Of a DNA stretch of 12,787 nucleotides, positions 1 through 6,649 are shown in pieces. Every line of letters starts with the position of its first letter. The first letter of the stretch is position 1. The position numbers and the translations under genes were made by a program. This stretch comes from JAJRXG01 sp038523965 (GTDB lineage: Bacteria > Bacteroidota > Bacteroidia > Chitinophagales > Saprospiraceae), in contig JBCBIX010000084.1 in NCBI GenBank assembly GCA_038523965.1, forward strand, positions 1-12,787, read 5' to 3'. The notes under the pieces are model-generated. The model was not told the origin of the DNA. It ran no database searches and saw only the letters and a program-made list of their open reading frames with translations.

Positions 1-77
1 TTCCAAAGACTTCAAGACTGCCGTGAGTAAATCTCATCCGGCTATCGTGGAGTTAGGCGGTGGAGAAGTCTTTGGAA
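1..77. repeat. 13-bp perfect inverted repeat at the left edge
   Basis: TTCCAAAGACTTC at 1-13 is the exact reverse complement of GAAGTCTTTGGAA at 65-77. The arms are 51 bases apart. On the inner side the match weakens to partial identity (AC.GCC shared after three mismatched bases). The outer side cannot be followed because the window begins at base 1. Both strands therefore encode SKDF[K/S]TA. The cause may be an inverted duplication, a hairpin, or an artefact of a sequence end. Confidence 0.75.
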
Positions 78-106
78 ATGATCGCATCGCTGTAAATCTC
101 GAATGA
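2..106 (+). CDS. 3' end of an unidentified plus-strand gene (partial)
   Basis: An open frame enters from the left edge and stops at TGA 104-106, giving 34 C-terminal residues that begin SKDFKTAV and end GNDRIAVNLE. The stretch is mixed and globular-looking, with a GGG turn, and resembles an ordinary C-terminus, but I do not recognise the family. In support of a real gene, a hairpin with a T-tract on this strand follows at 221-260. Against it, a minus-strand ORF overlaps the same bases and encodes an almost identical SKDFSTA peptide, because the two strands share an inverted repeat. Only one of the two need be real. No function is proposed. Confidence 0.4.
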   Translation, partial: SKDFKTAVSKSHPAIVELGGGEVFGNDRIAVNLE

Positions 107-193
107 TTCTGAAATTCGATCTACATGTCCTTGCTGGCTGATCAGCATGGTGTATGAACTACATGCACAACAGATCATGAGAATGCGCTTCAT
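53..193 (-). CDS. Short signal-peptide ORF, 46 aa, possibly a truncated secreted protein
   Basis: The ORF starts at ATG 193 (or ATG 199, two codons earlier) and ends at TAA 53-55. The N-terminus MKRILMICCACSSYTMLIS is a short positively charged segment followed by a hydrophobic, Cys-rich one, as in a signal peptide. The rest (HVDRISESFEIYSDAIISKDFSTA) reads like the opening helix of a small secreted domain that is cut off by the stop. An AAGGA lies just upstream of ATG 199. It overlaps the partial plus-strand gene antisense, and its last codons fall in the 13-bp inverted repeat. It could be a small real gene, the 5' remnant of a longer one, or chance. I cannot assign a function. Confidence 0.3.
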   Translation of the reverse strand: MKRILMICCACSSYTMLISQQGHVDRISESFEIYSDAIISKDFSTA

Positions 194-220
194 CAACATA
201 TTCCTTAGCTATAAAATGAC

Positions 221-260
221 GAAGCCCACCGATAATTATCAGCGGGCTTCAGAATTGTTT
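221..260. terminator. Hairpin terminator between convergent genes
   Basis: GAAGCCC at 221-227 pairs with GGGCTTC at 244-250 around an AT-rich, self-complementary core (GATAATTATC, 231-240). On the plus strand TTGTTTTTTC follows at 254-263, so it can end the partial plus-strand gene. On the minus strand ATTTTATAG follows, which is weaker but makes a bidirectional terminator for the ompH gene ending at 281 plausible. Confidence 0.65.
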
Positions 261-280
261 TTTCAAGTGGCATGAAAAAC

Positions 281-790
281 CTACATCCCAAGTTTAGCCT
301 TCACCTTGGCACTCACATCGGTGGCTTCGTCAGCGTAGAGCAGAATTCCCATGCTCTGATCAAAGATGTATTGGAATCCTTCTTCGGCAGCTACAGCATC
401 AATAGCAGCTTGGATCTTGTCACGGATTGGCTTCAGGAGTTCTTCACTCTTGTCTCTAAGTACGGTCTGCATGTCCTGCTCGAACTTCGCGATCTCGAGC
501 TCCTCGTTTTTCAGCGTCGCCGCTTCTGCTTCTAATTGCTTAGGGGCGATCTCTCCCTGGGCTTGCTTGCGTTCGAGAGCTGCATATTTGGTCTTAAGTG
601 CTGTCACCTTGTCCTGGCCTTGCTTCTCATACTGAGACCGGATGGTTTCTAACTCAGCATTGGCCTCCTTTACTTGTGGAATTTGCTGAATTAGTTGTTG
701 AGAATTGATGTAACCGAACTTCTGTGCGCTCACATTTACGGTGAGTAACATGGCAAGAATGGCTACTGCGATGGTGTAGTTTCTTTTCAT
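281..790 (-). CDS. OmpH/Skp family periplasmic chaperone (downstream copy)
   Basis: This 169-residue protein is probably a periplasmic holdase that carries unfolded outer-membrane proteins to the BAM machinery, as Skp does. A signal peptide is visible (charged MKRN, hydrophobic core to residue ~20, VSA|QK cleavage after residue 22). It is followed by FGYINSQQLIQQIP, the short strand that opens the family's trimerisation domain. A long Lys/Glu/Gln/Ala-rich helical region (about residues 40-120) would form the tentacles. The C-terminal stretch (EEGFQYIFDQSMGILLYAD) is the family's second beta segment. Length matches the family. The gene is the second of a tandem OmpH pair, 93 bases downstream of its paralog, and has its own candidate promoter. 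The pair is usual in Bacteroidota, though often next to bamA, which is not seen here. No clear Shine-Dalgarno precedes ATG 790. Confidence 0.9.
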   Translation of the reverse strand: MKRNYTIAVAILAMLLTVNVSAQKFGYINSQQLIQQIPQVKEANAELETIRSQYEKQGQDKVTALKTKYAALERKQAQGEIAPKQLEAEAATLKNEELEIAKFEQDMQTVLRDKSEELLKPIRDKIQAAIDAVAAEEGFQYIFDQSMGILLYADEATDVSAKVKAKLGM

Positions 791-800
791 AATGCGATTG

Positions 801-878
801 ATAGATCTAAAAATTGATTTGTGTTACGGGTATATCGTCCCTAAAACGGGCGCAAAGATAGGTCTTCAGTAGATCTAT
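801..878. repeat. Paired TAGATCTA palindromes bracketing the ompH promoter
   Basis: ATAGATCTA at 801-809 and TAGATCTAT at 870-878 are exact reverse complements of each other. Each contains the 8-bp palindrome TAGATCTA. One copy lies just upstream of the -7 box (853-860), the other inside the leader close to the start codon at 790. A protein binding both could loop or block the promoter, but that is inference. No regulator is encoded nearby. Confidence 0.4.
853..860 (-). promoter_or_regulatory. Candidate Bacteroidota -7 box for the downstream ompH
   Basis: The minus strand reads TATCTTTG, matching the Bacteroidota sigma-A consensus TAnnTTTG, followed by CGCC. At the -33 distance (19 bases upstream) there is CTG instead of TTG, so the upstream element is weak. 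A start near 845 would give a leader of about 55 bases. The downstream context TTTGCGCC is the same as at the tRNA promoter in this window. Confidence 0.5.
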
Positions 879-883
879 ACAGG

Positions 884-1402
884 TTATCTAATGCCGAGTC
901 TACGCTTGATGAGATCCGTCTTGTCATAGTCACCTCCAGCGAACAAGACACCAGCTTCGCCCGATTTATCCAAGATGATATCGTATCCACGATCCACAGC
1001 AAAGGTTTCGATGGCTGCAAAAACACGTTCTTGAATCGGATTAATGATCTCGCGACGTTTTAGGAAGAGTTCGCCCTCTTGTCCAAATTTCCGCTTCTGA
1101 AGTTCACGCACTTGCTTTTCCTTCTGCATGATCTCTTCTTCTCTCTGCGCACGAACTTCTTCACTAAGCATCACTTGTTCTGCCTGATACTTGTTATACA
1201 GACTCTTAATCTTATCGTACTCCGCTGCGATCTCTTGGTTCCATTCTGCGGCAATCTTGTCCAGACGGACTTGAGCTTCTTTGTATTCATCCAGGTCAGT
1301 TAGGACCGCATTTATGTCAATAACTGCAATCTTTTGGGCTTGGATAGAGGGAGCCCCTATTAGGAATACTGCAAGGGCGAGGGTGAGTAAGTACTTCGTC
1401 AT
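884..1402 (-). CDS. OmpH/Skp family periplasmic chaperone (upstream copy)
   Basis: This 172-residue paralog of the next gene probably also binds unfolded outer-membrane proteins in the periplasm. The signal peptide runs to IQA|QK (cleavage after residue 22). Then comes IAVIDINAVLTDLDEY, the opening beta strand and helix of the OmpH fold. A strongly charged Lys/Glu/Arg/Gln coiled-coil region (about 40-125) follows, and a closing segment (RGYDIILDKSGEAGVLFAGGDYDKTD) matches the family's C-terminal strand and 'D.T..V...L' helix. The two copies share architecture but little residue identity outside these motifs, so they are old duplicates and may pair or divide clients. No TAnnTTTG box is seen in the 195 bases upstream, but a tandem 11-bp repeat is present there. 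Confidence 0.9.
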   Translation of the reverse strand: MTKYLLTLALAVFLIGAPSIQAQKIAVIDINAVLTDLDEYKEAQVRLDKIAAEWNQEIAAEYDKIKSLYNKYQAEQVMLSEEVRAQREEEIMQKEKQVRELQKRKFGQEGELFLKRREIINPIQERVFAAIETFAVDRGYDIILDKSGEAGVLFAGGDYDKTDLIKRRLGIR

Positions 1403-1489
1403 TTAGGTAGTTATTTAGCTGTGATTTTCTCGATCAGATTATCATTTTCAGCAACCACAAGTTGATTAGAATAAGTCACCACAATTTTG

Positions 1490-1511
1490 GTTTAACCGCA
1501 GTTTAACGGCG
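1490..1511. repeat. Tandem 11-bp direct repeat upstream of ompH
   Basis: GTTTAACCGCA (1490-1500) is followed at once by GTTTAACGGCG (1501-1511). The first seven bases are identical and the period is 11 bp, about one helical turn, so two protein monomers could bind the same face. It lies 88 bases upstream of the ompH start at 1402. A 10-bp palindrome (ATCAATTGAT, 1536-1545) lies a little further upstream. The rest of the 1403-1597 spacer shows nothing I can name. Confidence 0.3.
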
Positions 1512-1597
1512 ATTAGATCCCCACTTCATATTGTAATCAATTGATATTCAGCTGCTTATATTCGCTATATACAAGAGTCCTATTAGGCTTATTCTAA

Positions 1598-2140
1598 CTA
1601 CTCTCTTGTTACCACATAGTTATCTACTCCCATACTTTTGAGATTCGCACTGGCTGCTCCGGCGGCGTTACGAGAGGCATGACGAGAAGCGATAACGGTG
1701 TAGTATTGGGATAGATCAAAGACGACCTTTTCTGCTGATCCGTATCCTTCCTTCCTGAGTTTAGAGACCATGTTATCTGCATTGCCTTCAAGGAGATAAT
1801 TGCCAGCGACGACCACATATCTACCTCCGGAAGAGTATGATGTAGAGGTAGGCTGTGTACTTGCCGTGGACGAGATGGAGCCCTGATCACTACTGGCCTG
1901 ACTATCTGTAGTGGTAGTCGACTCTGCATCTTGTTCGTCATAGGTGCCATCACCTTCCCAGGATTCACCATCTACTCCATCGATAGAGCGATCAGAAACT
2001 TCTTCTGCCTGCGCTCTCAGATCGATCTCATCTATGGTTTTCTTCTTATTGCCACAGGACTGACATAAGATCAGTAGGACACTGGAGAAGAAAAGAACAA
2101 GACCATGCTGGAAGAAAGTGTGTAAAAGGTTGCGATTCAT
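1598..2140 (-). CDS. SPOR-domain lipoprotein
   Basis: This 180-residue protein is probably anchored in the outer membrane with a peptidoglycan-binding C-terminus. The N-terminus has a hydrophobic segment (about 12-27) ending LILCQSCGN. Cys29 is the likely lipidation site, and the Cys-Gly-Asn context is common in Bacteroidota lipoproteins. Residues 35-105 are a low-complexity acidic and Ser/Thr/Gln linker, as expected for a spacer reaching the wall. Residues 107-178 look like a SPOR domain: a strand RYVVVAGNYL, a helix with NADNMVSKLRKEGY, a strand YYTVIASR, and a closing helix and strand NLKSMGVDNYVVT. SPOR domains bind glycan strands lacking stem peptides, often at division sites. AAAGGA lies 9 bases before ATG 2140, a better ribosome site than most here. 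It follows the PurF-like gene by 41 bases and may share its transcript. Confidence 0.75.
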   Translation of the reverse strand: MNRNLLHTFFQHGLVLFFSSVLLILCQSCGNKKKTIDEIDLRAQAEEVSDRSIDGVDGESWEGDGTYDEQDAESTTTTDSQASSDQGSISSTASTQPTSTSYSSGGRYVVVAGNYLLEGNADNMVSKLRKEGYGSAEKVVFDLSQYYTVIASRHASRNAAGAASANLKSMGVDNYVVTRE

Positions 2141-2181
2141 AATTGTATCCTTTGAGCTATACCTATGTCCGGAGTAACGTA

Positions 2182-4071
2182 TTAATAGGCTCGTTCATTC
2201 TTATTCTCCATGTAATTTACGAAGGCCCGATTCACCACTCGAAAGCCTCCAGGGGTGGGATAGTTCCCAGAGAAGTACCAGTCGCCATTATTATTTGGGC
2301 ACGCCTCGTGCAGCCCATCCAGACTTTGGTAGATGATCTGTACGTCGCAGGTGACATGTTCTGGAGTGAGTAAGGTGCTAATGCGCTGAGAAACCTTCTC
2401 ATAGCCATAGCGATTGTAAAGCTCCTGGACGACATTAATTGATTCCGGAGTTTCCTGTTCCAAGAGATCTTTGGCTTTGCGATGAGCCTCAGTTAACAGC
2501 TCTTCTTTTTTCTCTTCCTTCAGAAGACTTATCAATGCCTGAAAAGCTACGAACTCTCCCATTTTTGACATGTCTATGCCATAGCAGTCAGGATACCTGA
2601 TCTGTGGGGCAGAGGAGATGACCACAATCTTCTTGGGGTTCAGCCGACTTAGGATCTCGATTATACTATCACGGAGCGTCGTACCTCGAACGATGGAGTC
2701 ATCCAACACCACGATGGTATCAACGTCGTTTTGCACTACTCCATAGGTGACATCATACACATGGGATACCATCTCATCACGTGAACTATCGTCAGCGATG
2801 AAGGTGCGTAGTTTTTCGTCCTTGATGGCTAACTTCTCAACTCTTGGAGATTGTGAGAGGATCCGATTTACTTCCTCAGGCGCCTGGTCTTCTAAGGCTG
2901 CTATCTGTTCGACTTTTCGTTTGTTCAGATACTCATGTAGCCCCTCCACAAAACCGTAAAAGGCTACCTCGGCAGTATTTGGGATGAAAGAAAACACAGC
3001 ATGTTCTAAATCGTATTGAATCTGCTCCAGGACGGGCTTCACTAACAATTTACCCAGATGCTTCCGTTCTCGATAGATATCCCGATCCGTACCACGCGAA
3101 AAGTAGATTCGCTCAAAAGAACAGGCTTTACGATCCAATGCATCCTTACACGATCGGATAGACAACACACCATTTCGTTTGATAATCAGAGCGTGCCCCC
3201 GTGGTAACTCCTCGACTGTATCATATGTCGTCTGAAACGCTGTCTGAAGTGCCGGCCGCTCAGATGCCATGGCTACAACCTCCTCATCTTCATAGTAGAA
3301 GGCAGGCCTAATACCAGATGCATCTCGCATCACAAAGGCATCGCCATGACCTACAAGTCCAGCCATAACATATCCGCCGTCAAACTTGCGTGAAGCCCGC
3401 TGGAGCAGTCTCTGGATATCAAGATTTTCAGCTATCAAGGCATTGATCTCGTCCATTGTATAGTTCTCCGCCTTGAACCAATTGTATAACCGCTCTACCT
3501 CGTCATCCAAAAAATGCCCAATCTTCTCGAGTACAGTGACAGTATCCGATCGCTCCTTGGGATACTGGCCAAGAGCGACTAACTCCGAAAACATCTCGTC
3601 GACATTGGTCAAATTAAAGTTGCCAGCCAAGACGAGATTTCGACTTATCCAATTGTTCTGTCTCAAGAATGGATGACATGTCTCGATGGTATTCTTCCCG
3701 TGGGTACCGTAGCGCAAATGGCCGAGCAAGAGCTCCCCTGTGTAAGGCTTGTTTGTTTTTAACCATTCTGCATCATGCAGCTGCTCTGGAGTACAGTCTT
3801 CAAAGTGCGCATAGACCCCTTTAAACAAGTTCTTCAGGTACTGAGCGCTGATGTCACGTTTTCGGCTGATATATCTGGTTCCAGGAGTTGCATCCAGCTT
3901 GATCGTCGTCAATCCAGCACCATCCTGGCCTCGGTTTCGCTGTTTTTGAAGTAAGATTTGGAGCTTATTCAAGCCATATAACGCAGTACCATACTTCTCC
4001 TGGTAATAGCTGAGTGGCTTTCGCAGCCTGACGAGCGCCAGACCGCACTCATGCTTTATCGAATCGCTCAT
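2182..4071 (-). CDS. PurF-like glutamine amidotransferase/phosphoribosyltransferase, 629-aa Bacteroidota paralog
   Basis: The fold is that of amidophosphoribosyltransferase, the first step of purine synthesis (PRPP + glutamine to phosphoribosylamine). The N-terminal Ntn-glutaminase half has Cys9 in ECGLALVRL (the nucleophile if residues 1-8 are removed, as in PurF enzymes with a propeptide), RGQDGAG (47-53), GHLRYGTHG with Arg120 (117-125) and Asp176. The phosphoribosyltransferase half has the PRPP loop VVLDDSIVRGTT (454-465), RTFI (422-425) and APQIRYPDCYGIDM (488-501). It is ~130-150 residues longer than standard PurF because of central inserts and a C-terminal tail (about 565-629) rich in Asn, Gly and Tyr. 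In the motif normally read as HNGNLTN it has GNFNLTN, so the oxyanion-hole Gly is Phe152. Many Bacteroidota carry this long form beside an ordinary purF, so the exact substrate is uncertain and purF is not assigned as the symbol. Confidence 0.85.
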   Translation of the reverse strand: MSDSIKHECGLALVRLRKPLSYYQEKYGTALYGLNKLQILLQKQRNRGQDGAGLTTIKLDATPGTRYISRKRDISAQYLKNLFKGVYAHFEDCTPEQLHDAEWLKTNKPYTGELLLGHLRYGTHGKNTIETCHPFLRQNNWISRNLVLAGNFNLTNVDEMFSELVALGQYPKERSDTVTVLEKIGHFLDDEVERLYNWFKAENYTMDEINALIAENLDIQRLLQRASRKFDGGYVMAGLVGHGDAFVMRDASGIRPAFYYEDEEVVAMASERPALQTAFQTTYDTVEELPRGHALIIKRNGVLSIRSCKDALDRKACSFERIYFSRGTDRDIYRERKHLGKLLVKPVLEQIQYDLEHAVFSFIPNTAEVAFYGFVEGLHEYLNKRKVEQIAALEDQAPEEVNRILSQSPRVEKLAIKDEKLRTFIADDSSRDEMVSHVYDVTYGVVQNDVDTIVVLDDSIVRGTTLRDSIIEILSRLNPKKIVVISSAPQIRYPDCYGIDMSKMGEFVAFQALISLLKEEKKEELLTEAHRKAKDLLEQETPESINVVQELYNRYGYEKVSQRISTLLTPEHVTCDVQIIYQSLDGLHEACPNNNGDWYFSGNYPTPGGFRVVNRAFVNYMENKNERAY

Positions 4072-4078
4072 GAGACCG

Positions 4079-4086
4079 CAAAATTA
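4079..4086 (-). promoter_or_regulatory. Candidate -7 box directly before the PurF-like gene
   Basis: The minus strand reads TAATTTTG, a full match to TAnnTTTG, followed by CGGTCTC and ATG 4071. Transcription starting 5-8 bases after the box would begin at or next to the start codon, giving a leaderless or nearly leaderless mRNA. No TTG is found at the -33 distance. It lies in the 58-base gap after the rhomboid gene and could give the PurF-like gene expression independent of mutL. Confidence 0.4.
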
Positions 4087-4129
4087 GAGATAATACTATC
4101 ATCAGTCTCATGTCAGCAAGGAACCACAA

Positions 4130-4708
4130 TTAGCGCATGAAGTCTGGATACTTACGCCAGACCTGGATCAAAACATAGCCTACCAATGCCCCTCCCAAAT
4201 GTGCAAAGTGTGCAATGCCAGTGCGGGCTCCCATGAATCCAAGGACCAGATCTCCGATGACAAAAGCCGAAACGAGATACTTCGCCTTAATAGGTATCGG
4301 CAAGAAGATCAACATCATCTCCATATCTGGATACATCACCGCAAAGGCGACCACTACGCCCAAAAGACACCCCGAAGCTCCCAAAACAGGATTAGCTCCA
4401 CTAAAAACCAAATGCAGCAATAAAGAACCAACCCCCGCCGCGAGATACAAGAACAAAAACCGCTTGGGACCCAATGATTGCTCCACAATGGGCCCTATAA
4501 AGAATAGTCCCAGCATGTTGAAAAACAAGTGATTCAGAGACCCATGATTAAACATGTGCGTGACTAACTGAATCGGCTGGAAGTAAGAACTACCCACAGG
4601 ATAGAGCACGAAATAGTTTCTGAACTGAGGCACCAAAAAGGTCACCCCTACAAAGACGATGACGTTGATGATCATGAGATTTTTGACTACATCAGTGAGT
4701 CTATTCAT
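4130..4708 (-). CDS. Rhomboid-family intramembrane serine protease
   Basis: This 192-residue polytopic inner-membrane protein has about six hydrophobic segments. The catalytic signatures are complete: GASG at 110-113 with nucleophile Ser112, the partner His170 in AHLGGALVG on the last helix, and the oxyanion-side motif HGSLNHLFFNM with His60 and Asn64 (equivalent to GlpG His150 and Asn154). Length fits the compact bacterial core without extra cytoplasmic domains. It should cleave transmembrane segments of membrane proteins; substrates cannot be read from sequence. ATG 4708 is 6 bases after the mutL stop, so the two are co-transcribed and probably translationally coupled. A rhomboid gene after mutL is a recurrent Bacteroidota arrangement, with no obvious link in function. 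Confidence 0.93.
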   Translation of the reverse strand: MNRLTDVVKNLMIINVIVFVGVTFLVPQFRNYFVLYPVGSSYFQPIQLVTHMFNHGSLNHLFFNMLGLFFIGPIVEQSLGPKRFLFLYLAAGVGSLLLHLVFSGANPVLGASGCLLGVVVAFAVMYPDMEMMLIFLPIPIKAKYLVSAFVIGDLVLGFMGARTGIAHFAHLGGALVGYVLIQVWRKYPDFMR

Positions 4709-4714
4709 GAGTCG

Positions 4715-6535
4715 TTATGAGTTGAATCGGTTTTCGACTTCGTCTAAACCGAATGTAATGAAACACTTCTTGCCTCCCGGACTGGTGTACGGCATCTCAC
4801 AAGCAAAGAGCTGATCGATTAATTCTTGCATTTCGATAGAAGTCAACCGAACACCCTTTGTTATTGCTGAGTTCGCCGCCATAGATCGGGCAACATTCTC
4901 TTGTATCGAGATCTGTATTTCCATATTGGCGGCATATGTTTCTAAAAACTGGTCAATAAAGGCCTCTGTAGACTGTCTCAAACCGTCTGAAGGGACCCCA
5001 TTGACCACGAATGTATTTTGACCAAATTTCTCGATTTGGAAGCCGATATATGCGAGTTCTTCGATGACGTCCATCAGTAAGCCGACATACTTCGCTTCGA
5101 CTTGGATCGTCTCGGGAAAGAGACTGGCCTGGGCCGCCATCTTTTTATCAGAGATTGACTTCAAGTGTTGTTCGTACAGGATCCGTTCATGTGCTCGATG
5201 TTGATCTATTACGATCATGCCTGATTTGATCGGGCTGATGATATACGACTCGTGAAGTTGAAAGGCACTTTGAGCGATTGGCTCTCCCTCATCCGTCCCT
5301 TTGCTCCAATCACTGCTGAGTGTTACGGCCTTTGCCTCGCTGAGTTCTCGTTGTGTGACTTCTGCCATCTCTTCATAGAACTCCAACCACTTTGCCTTCT
5401 CGCTTGGCTGTTTTTGAAAAGGCCTTGCTGCTGTTTGGACGGTGTCTGACGAGATGGAGGTAGGCGCTCTTCCGGATGCTCCCGCATTTCCCATAGCTTG
5501 GGTGTTTTCAGCATCAAAATCAAGACTTGGAGTAATGCTATACTTGCCCAGTGCATGCTTTACTGCGACCTTAATATAGTTGTAGATCAGTCGCTCATTC
5601 TCAAACTTGATTTCTTGCTTAGTTGGGTGGATATTGATATCGATCATCGCAGGATCTACCTCCAATAGTAGGACATAGAATGGGTGCTGGCCTTCCGGGA
5701 CAAGGTTCTCATAGGACATCTTGATCGCGTGATTCAAGTATGCACTTTTGATGAAGCGGCGATTCACGAAGATGTATTGGTCTCCCCTGGTTTTCTTAAT
5801 GAGTTCTGGCTTCCCGACAAAACCTGTGACTTTGATAAAATCAGTCTCCTCCTGAACAGGGACGATCTTCTCATTGATCGATTTGCCAAAATAGTTCAGC
5901 AAGCGCTGCCGTAGGTTAGAGATGGGAAAGTGATAGAGCTCATTTCCATTGTGATGCAGTGTGAAGAATACCTCTGGATGAGGGATTGCAACACGTGCAA
6001 ATTCTTCCAGCAGATGCTTTAATTCTACTGGGTCTGACTTGAGAAATTTTCGTCTTGCAGGAACATTGAAGAATAAATTCTTTACCGAAAGTGATGTTCC
6101 AGTAGCGTGAGTGGTTGGTTCCTGCTTCTTGACCTTGGAACCCTCGATGATGATGTGAGTACCCAGATCAGCATCTGCCAACTTTGTCTTTAACTCTACC
6201 TGAGCGACTGCTGCGATGGAAGCAAGGGCCTCCCCTCTAAACCCAAAACTTCGAATCTGAAACAAATCATCAGTTTCGATAATCTTGGAGGTAGCGTGCC
6301 TTTCGAAGCATAATCTGGCGTCCGTCTCAGACATTCCAATACCATTATCGACGACCTGGATTAGGGTCTTGCCGCTGTCACCAATGATGACTTTGATCCG
6401 GGTCGCCTTGGCGTCCAAGGCGTTTTCAAGTAGTTCTTTGATAGCTGACGCCGGACGCTGAATGACTTCCCCTGCAGCGATTTGGTTGGCCAGACGATCC
6501 GGGAGAAGATTAATAATACCGCTGTGACTACCCAT
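4715..6535 (-). CDS. mutL: DNA mismatch repair protein MutL
   Basis: This 606-residue protein couples MutS mismatch recognition to strand incision and excision. The N-terminal GHKL ATPase is complete: IINLLPDRLANQIAAGEV, ELLENALDA with catalytic Glu34 and Mg-binding Asn38, DNGIGM (63-68), FGFRGEALASI (97-107), GTSL (146-149) and the NIHPTKQEIKF motif (301-311). A low-complexity linker spans about 335-415. The C-terminal dimerisation domain carries DQHRAHERILYE (444-455), close to the endonuclease motif DQHA(X)2E(X)4E, but the usual CPHGRP motif near the end is replaced by TSPGGKK (584-590). ATG 6535 was chosen because it begins four residues before the conserved IINLL segment, although the frame stays open to 6994. 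ATG 6571 is a possible alternative. It diverges from iscS, with 114 bases between the starts. Confidence 0.95.
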   Translation of the reverse strand: MGSHSGIINLLPDRLANQIAAGEVIQRPASAIKELLENALDAKATRIKVIIGDSGKTLIQVVDNGIGMSETDARLCFERHATSKIIETDDLFQIRSFGFRGEALASIAAVAQVELKTKLADADLGTHIIIEGSKVKKQEPTTHATGTSLSVKNLFFNVPARRKFLKSDPVELKHLLEEFARVAIPHPEVFFTLHHNGNELYHFPISNLRQRLLNYFGKSINEKIVPVQEETDFIKVTGFVGKPELIKKTRGDQYIFVNRRFIKSAYLNHAIKMSYENLVPEGQHPFYVLLLEVDPAMIDINIHPTKQEIKFENERLIYNYIKVAVKHALGKYSITPSLDFDAENTQAMGNAGASGRAPTSISSDTVQTAARPFQKQPSEKAKWLEFYEEMAEVTQRELSEAKAVTLSSDWSKGTDEGEPIAQSAFQLHESYIISPIKSGMIVIDQHRAHERILYEQHLKSISDKKMAAQASLFPETIQVEAKYVGLLMDVIEELAYIGFQIEKFGQNTFVVNGVPSDGLRQSTEAFIDQFLETYAANMEIQISIQENVARSMAANSAITKGVRLTSIEMQELIDQLFACEMPYTSPGGKKCFITFGLDEVENRFNS

Positions 6536-6649
6536 GCGAGCGCAAGATGTGATAATCTCATGTGACATGCCCTGAGTGCTACGAGGTGAGTATCCACATT
6601 CTTTTCTCTTTGGTTCGAACTCCCGAATTGTTACTCTCGTTATGCCTTT
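6536..6649. promoter_or_regulatory. Divergent spacer between mutL and iscS
   Basis: These 114 bases must contain the promoters of both the leftward mutL group and the rightward iscS group. I find no full TAnnTTTG on either strand. The closest on the plus strand is TCTCTTTG (about 6625-6632), which lacks the TA. An 8-bp palindrome GTTCGAAC follows directly. No riboswitch or regulator site is recognisable. Confidence 0.35.

Noticed and set aside
4130..6535. A functional mutL-rhomboid system.
   Set aside because: The 6-base gap shows co-transcription, but this order is common in Bacteroidota and nothing in either protein suggests a joint function.
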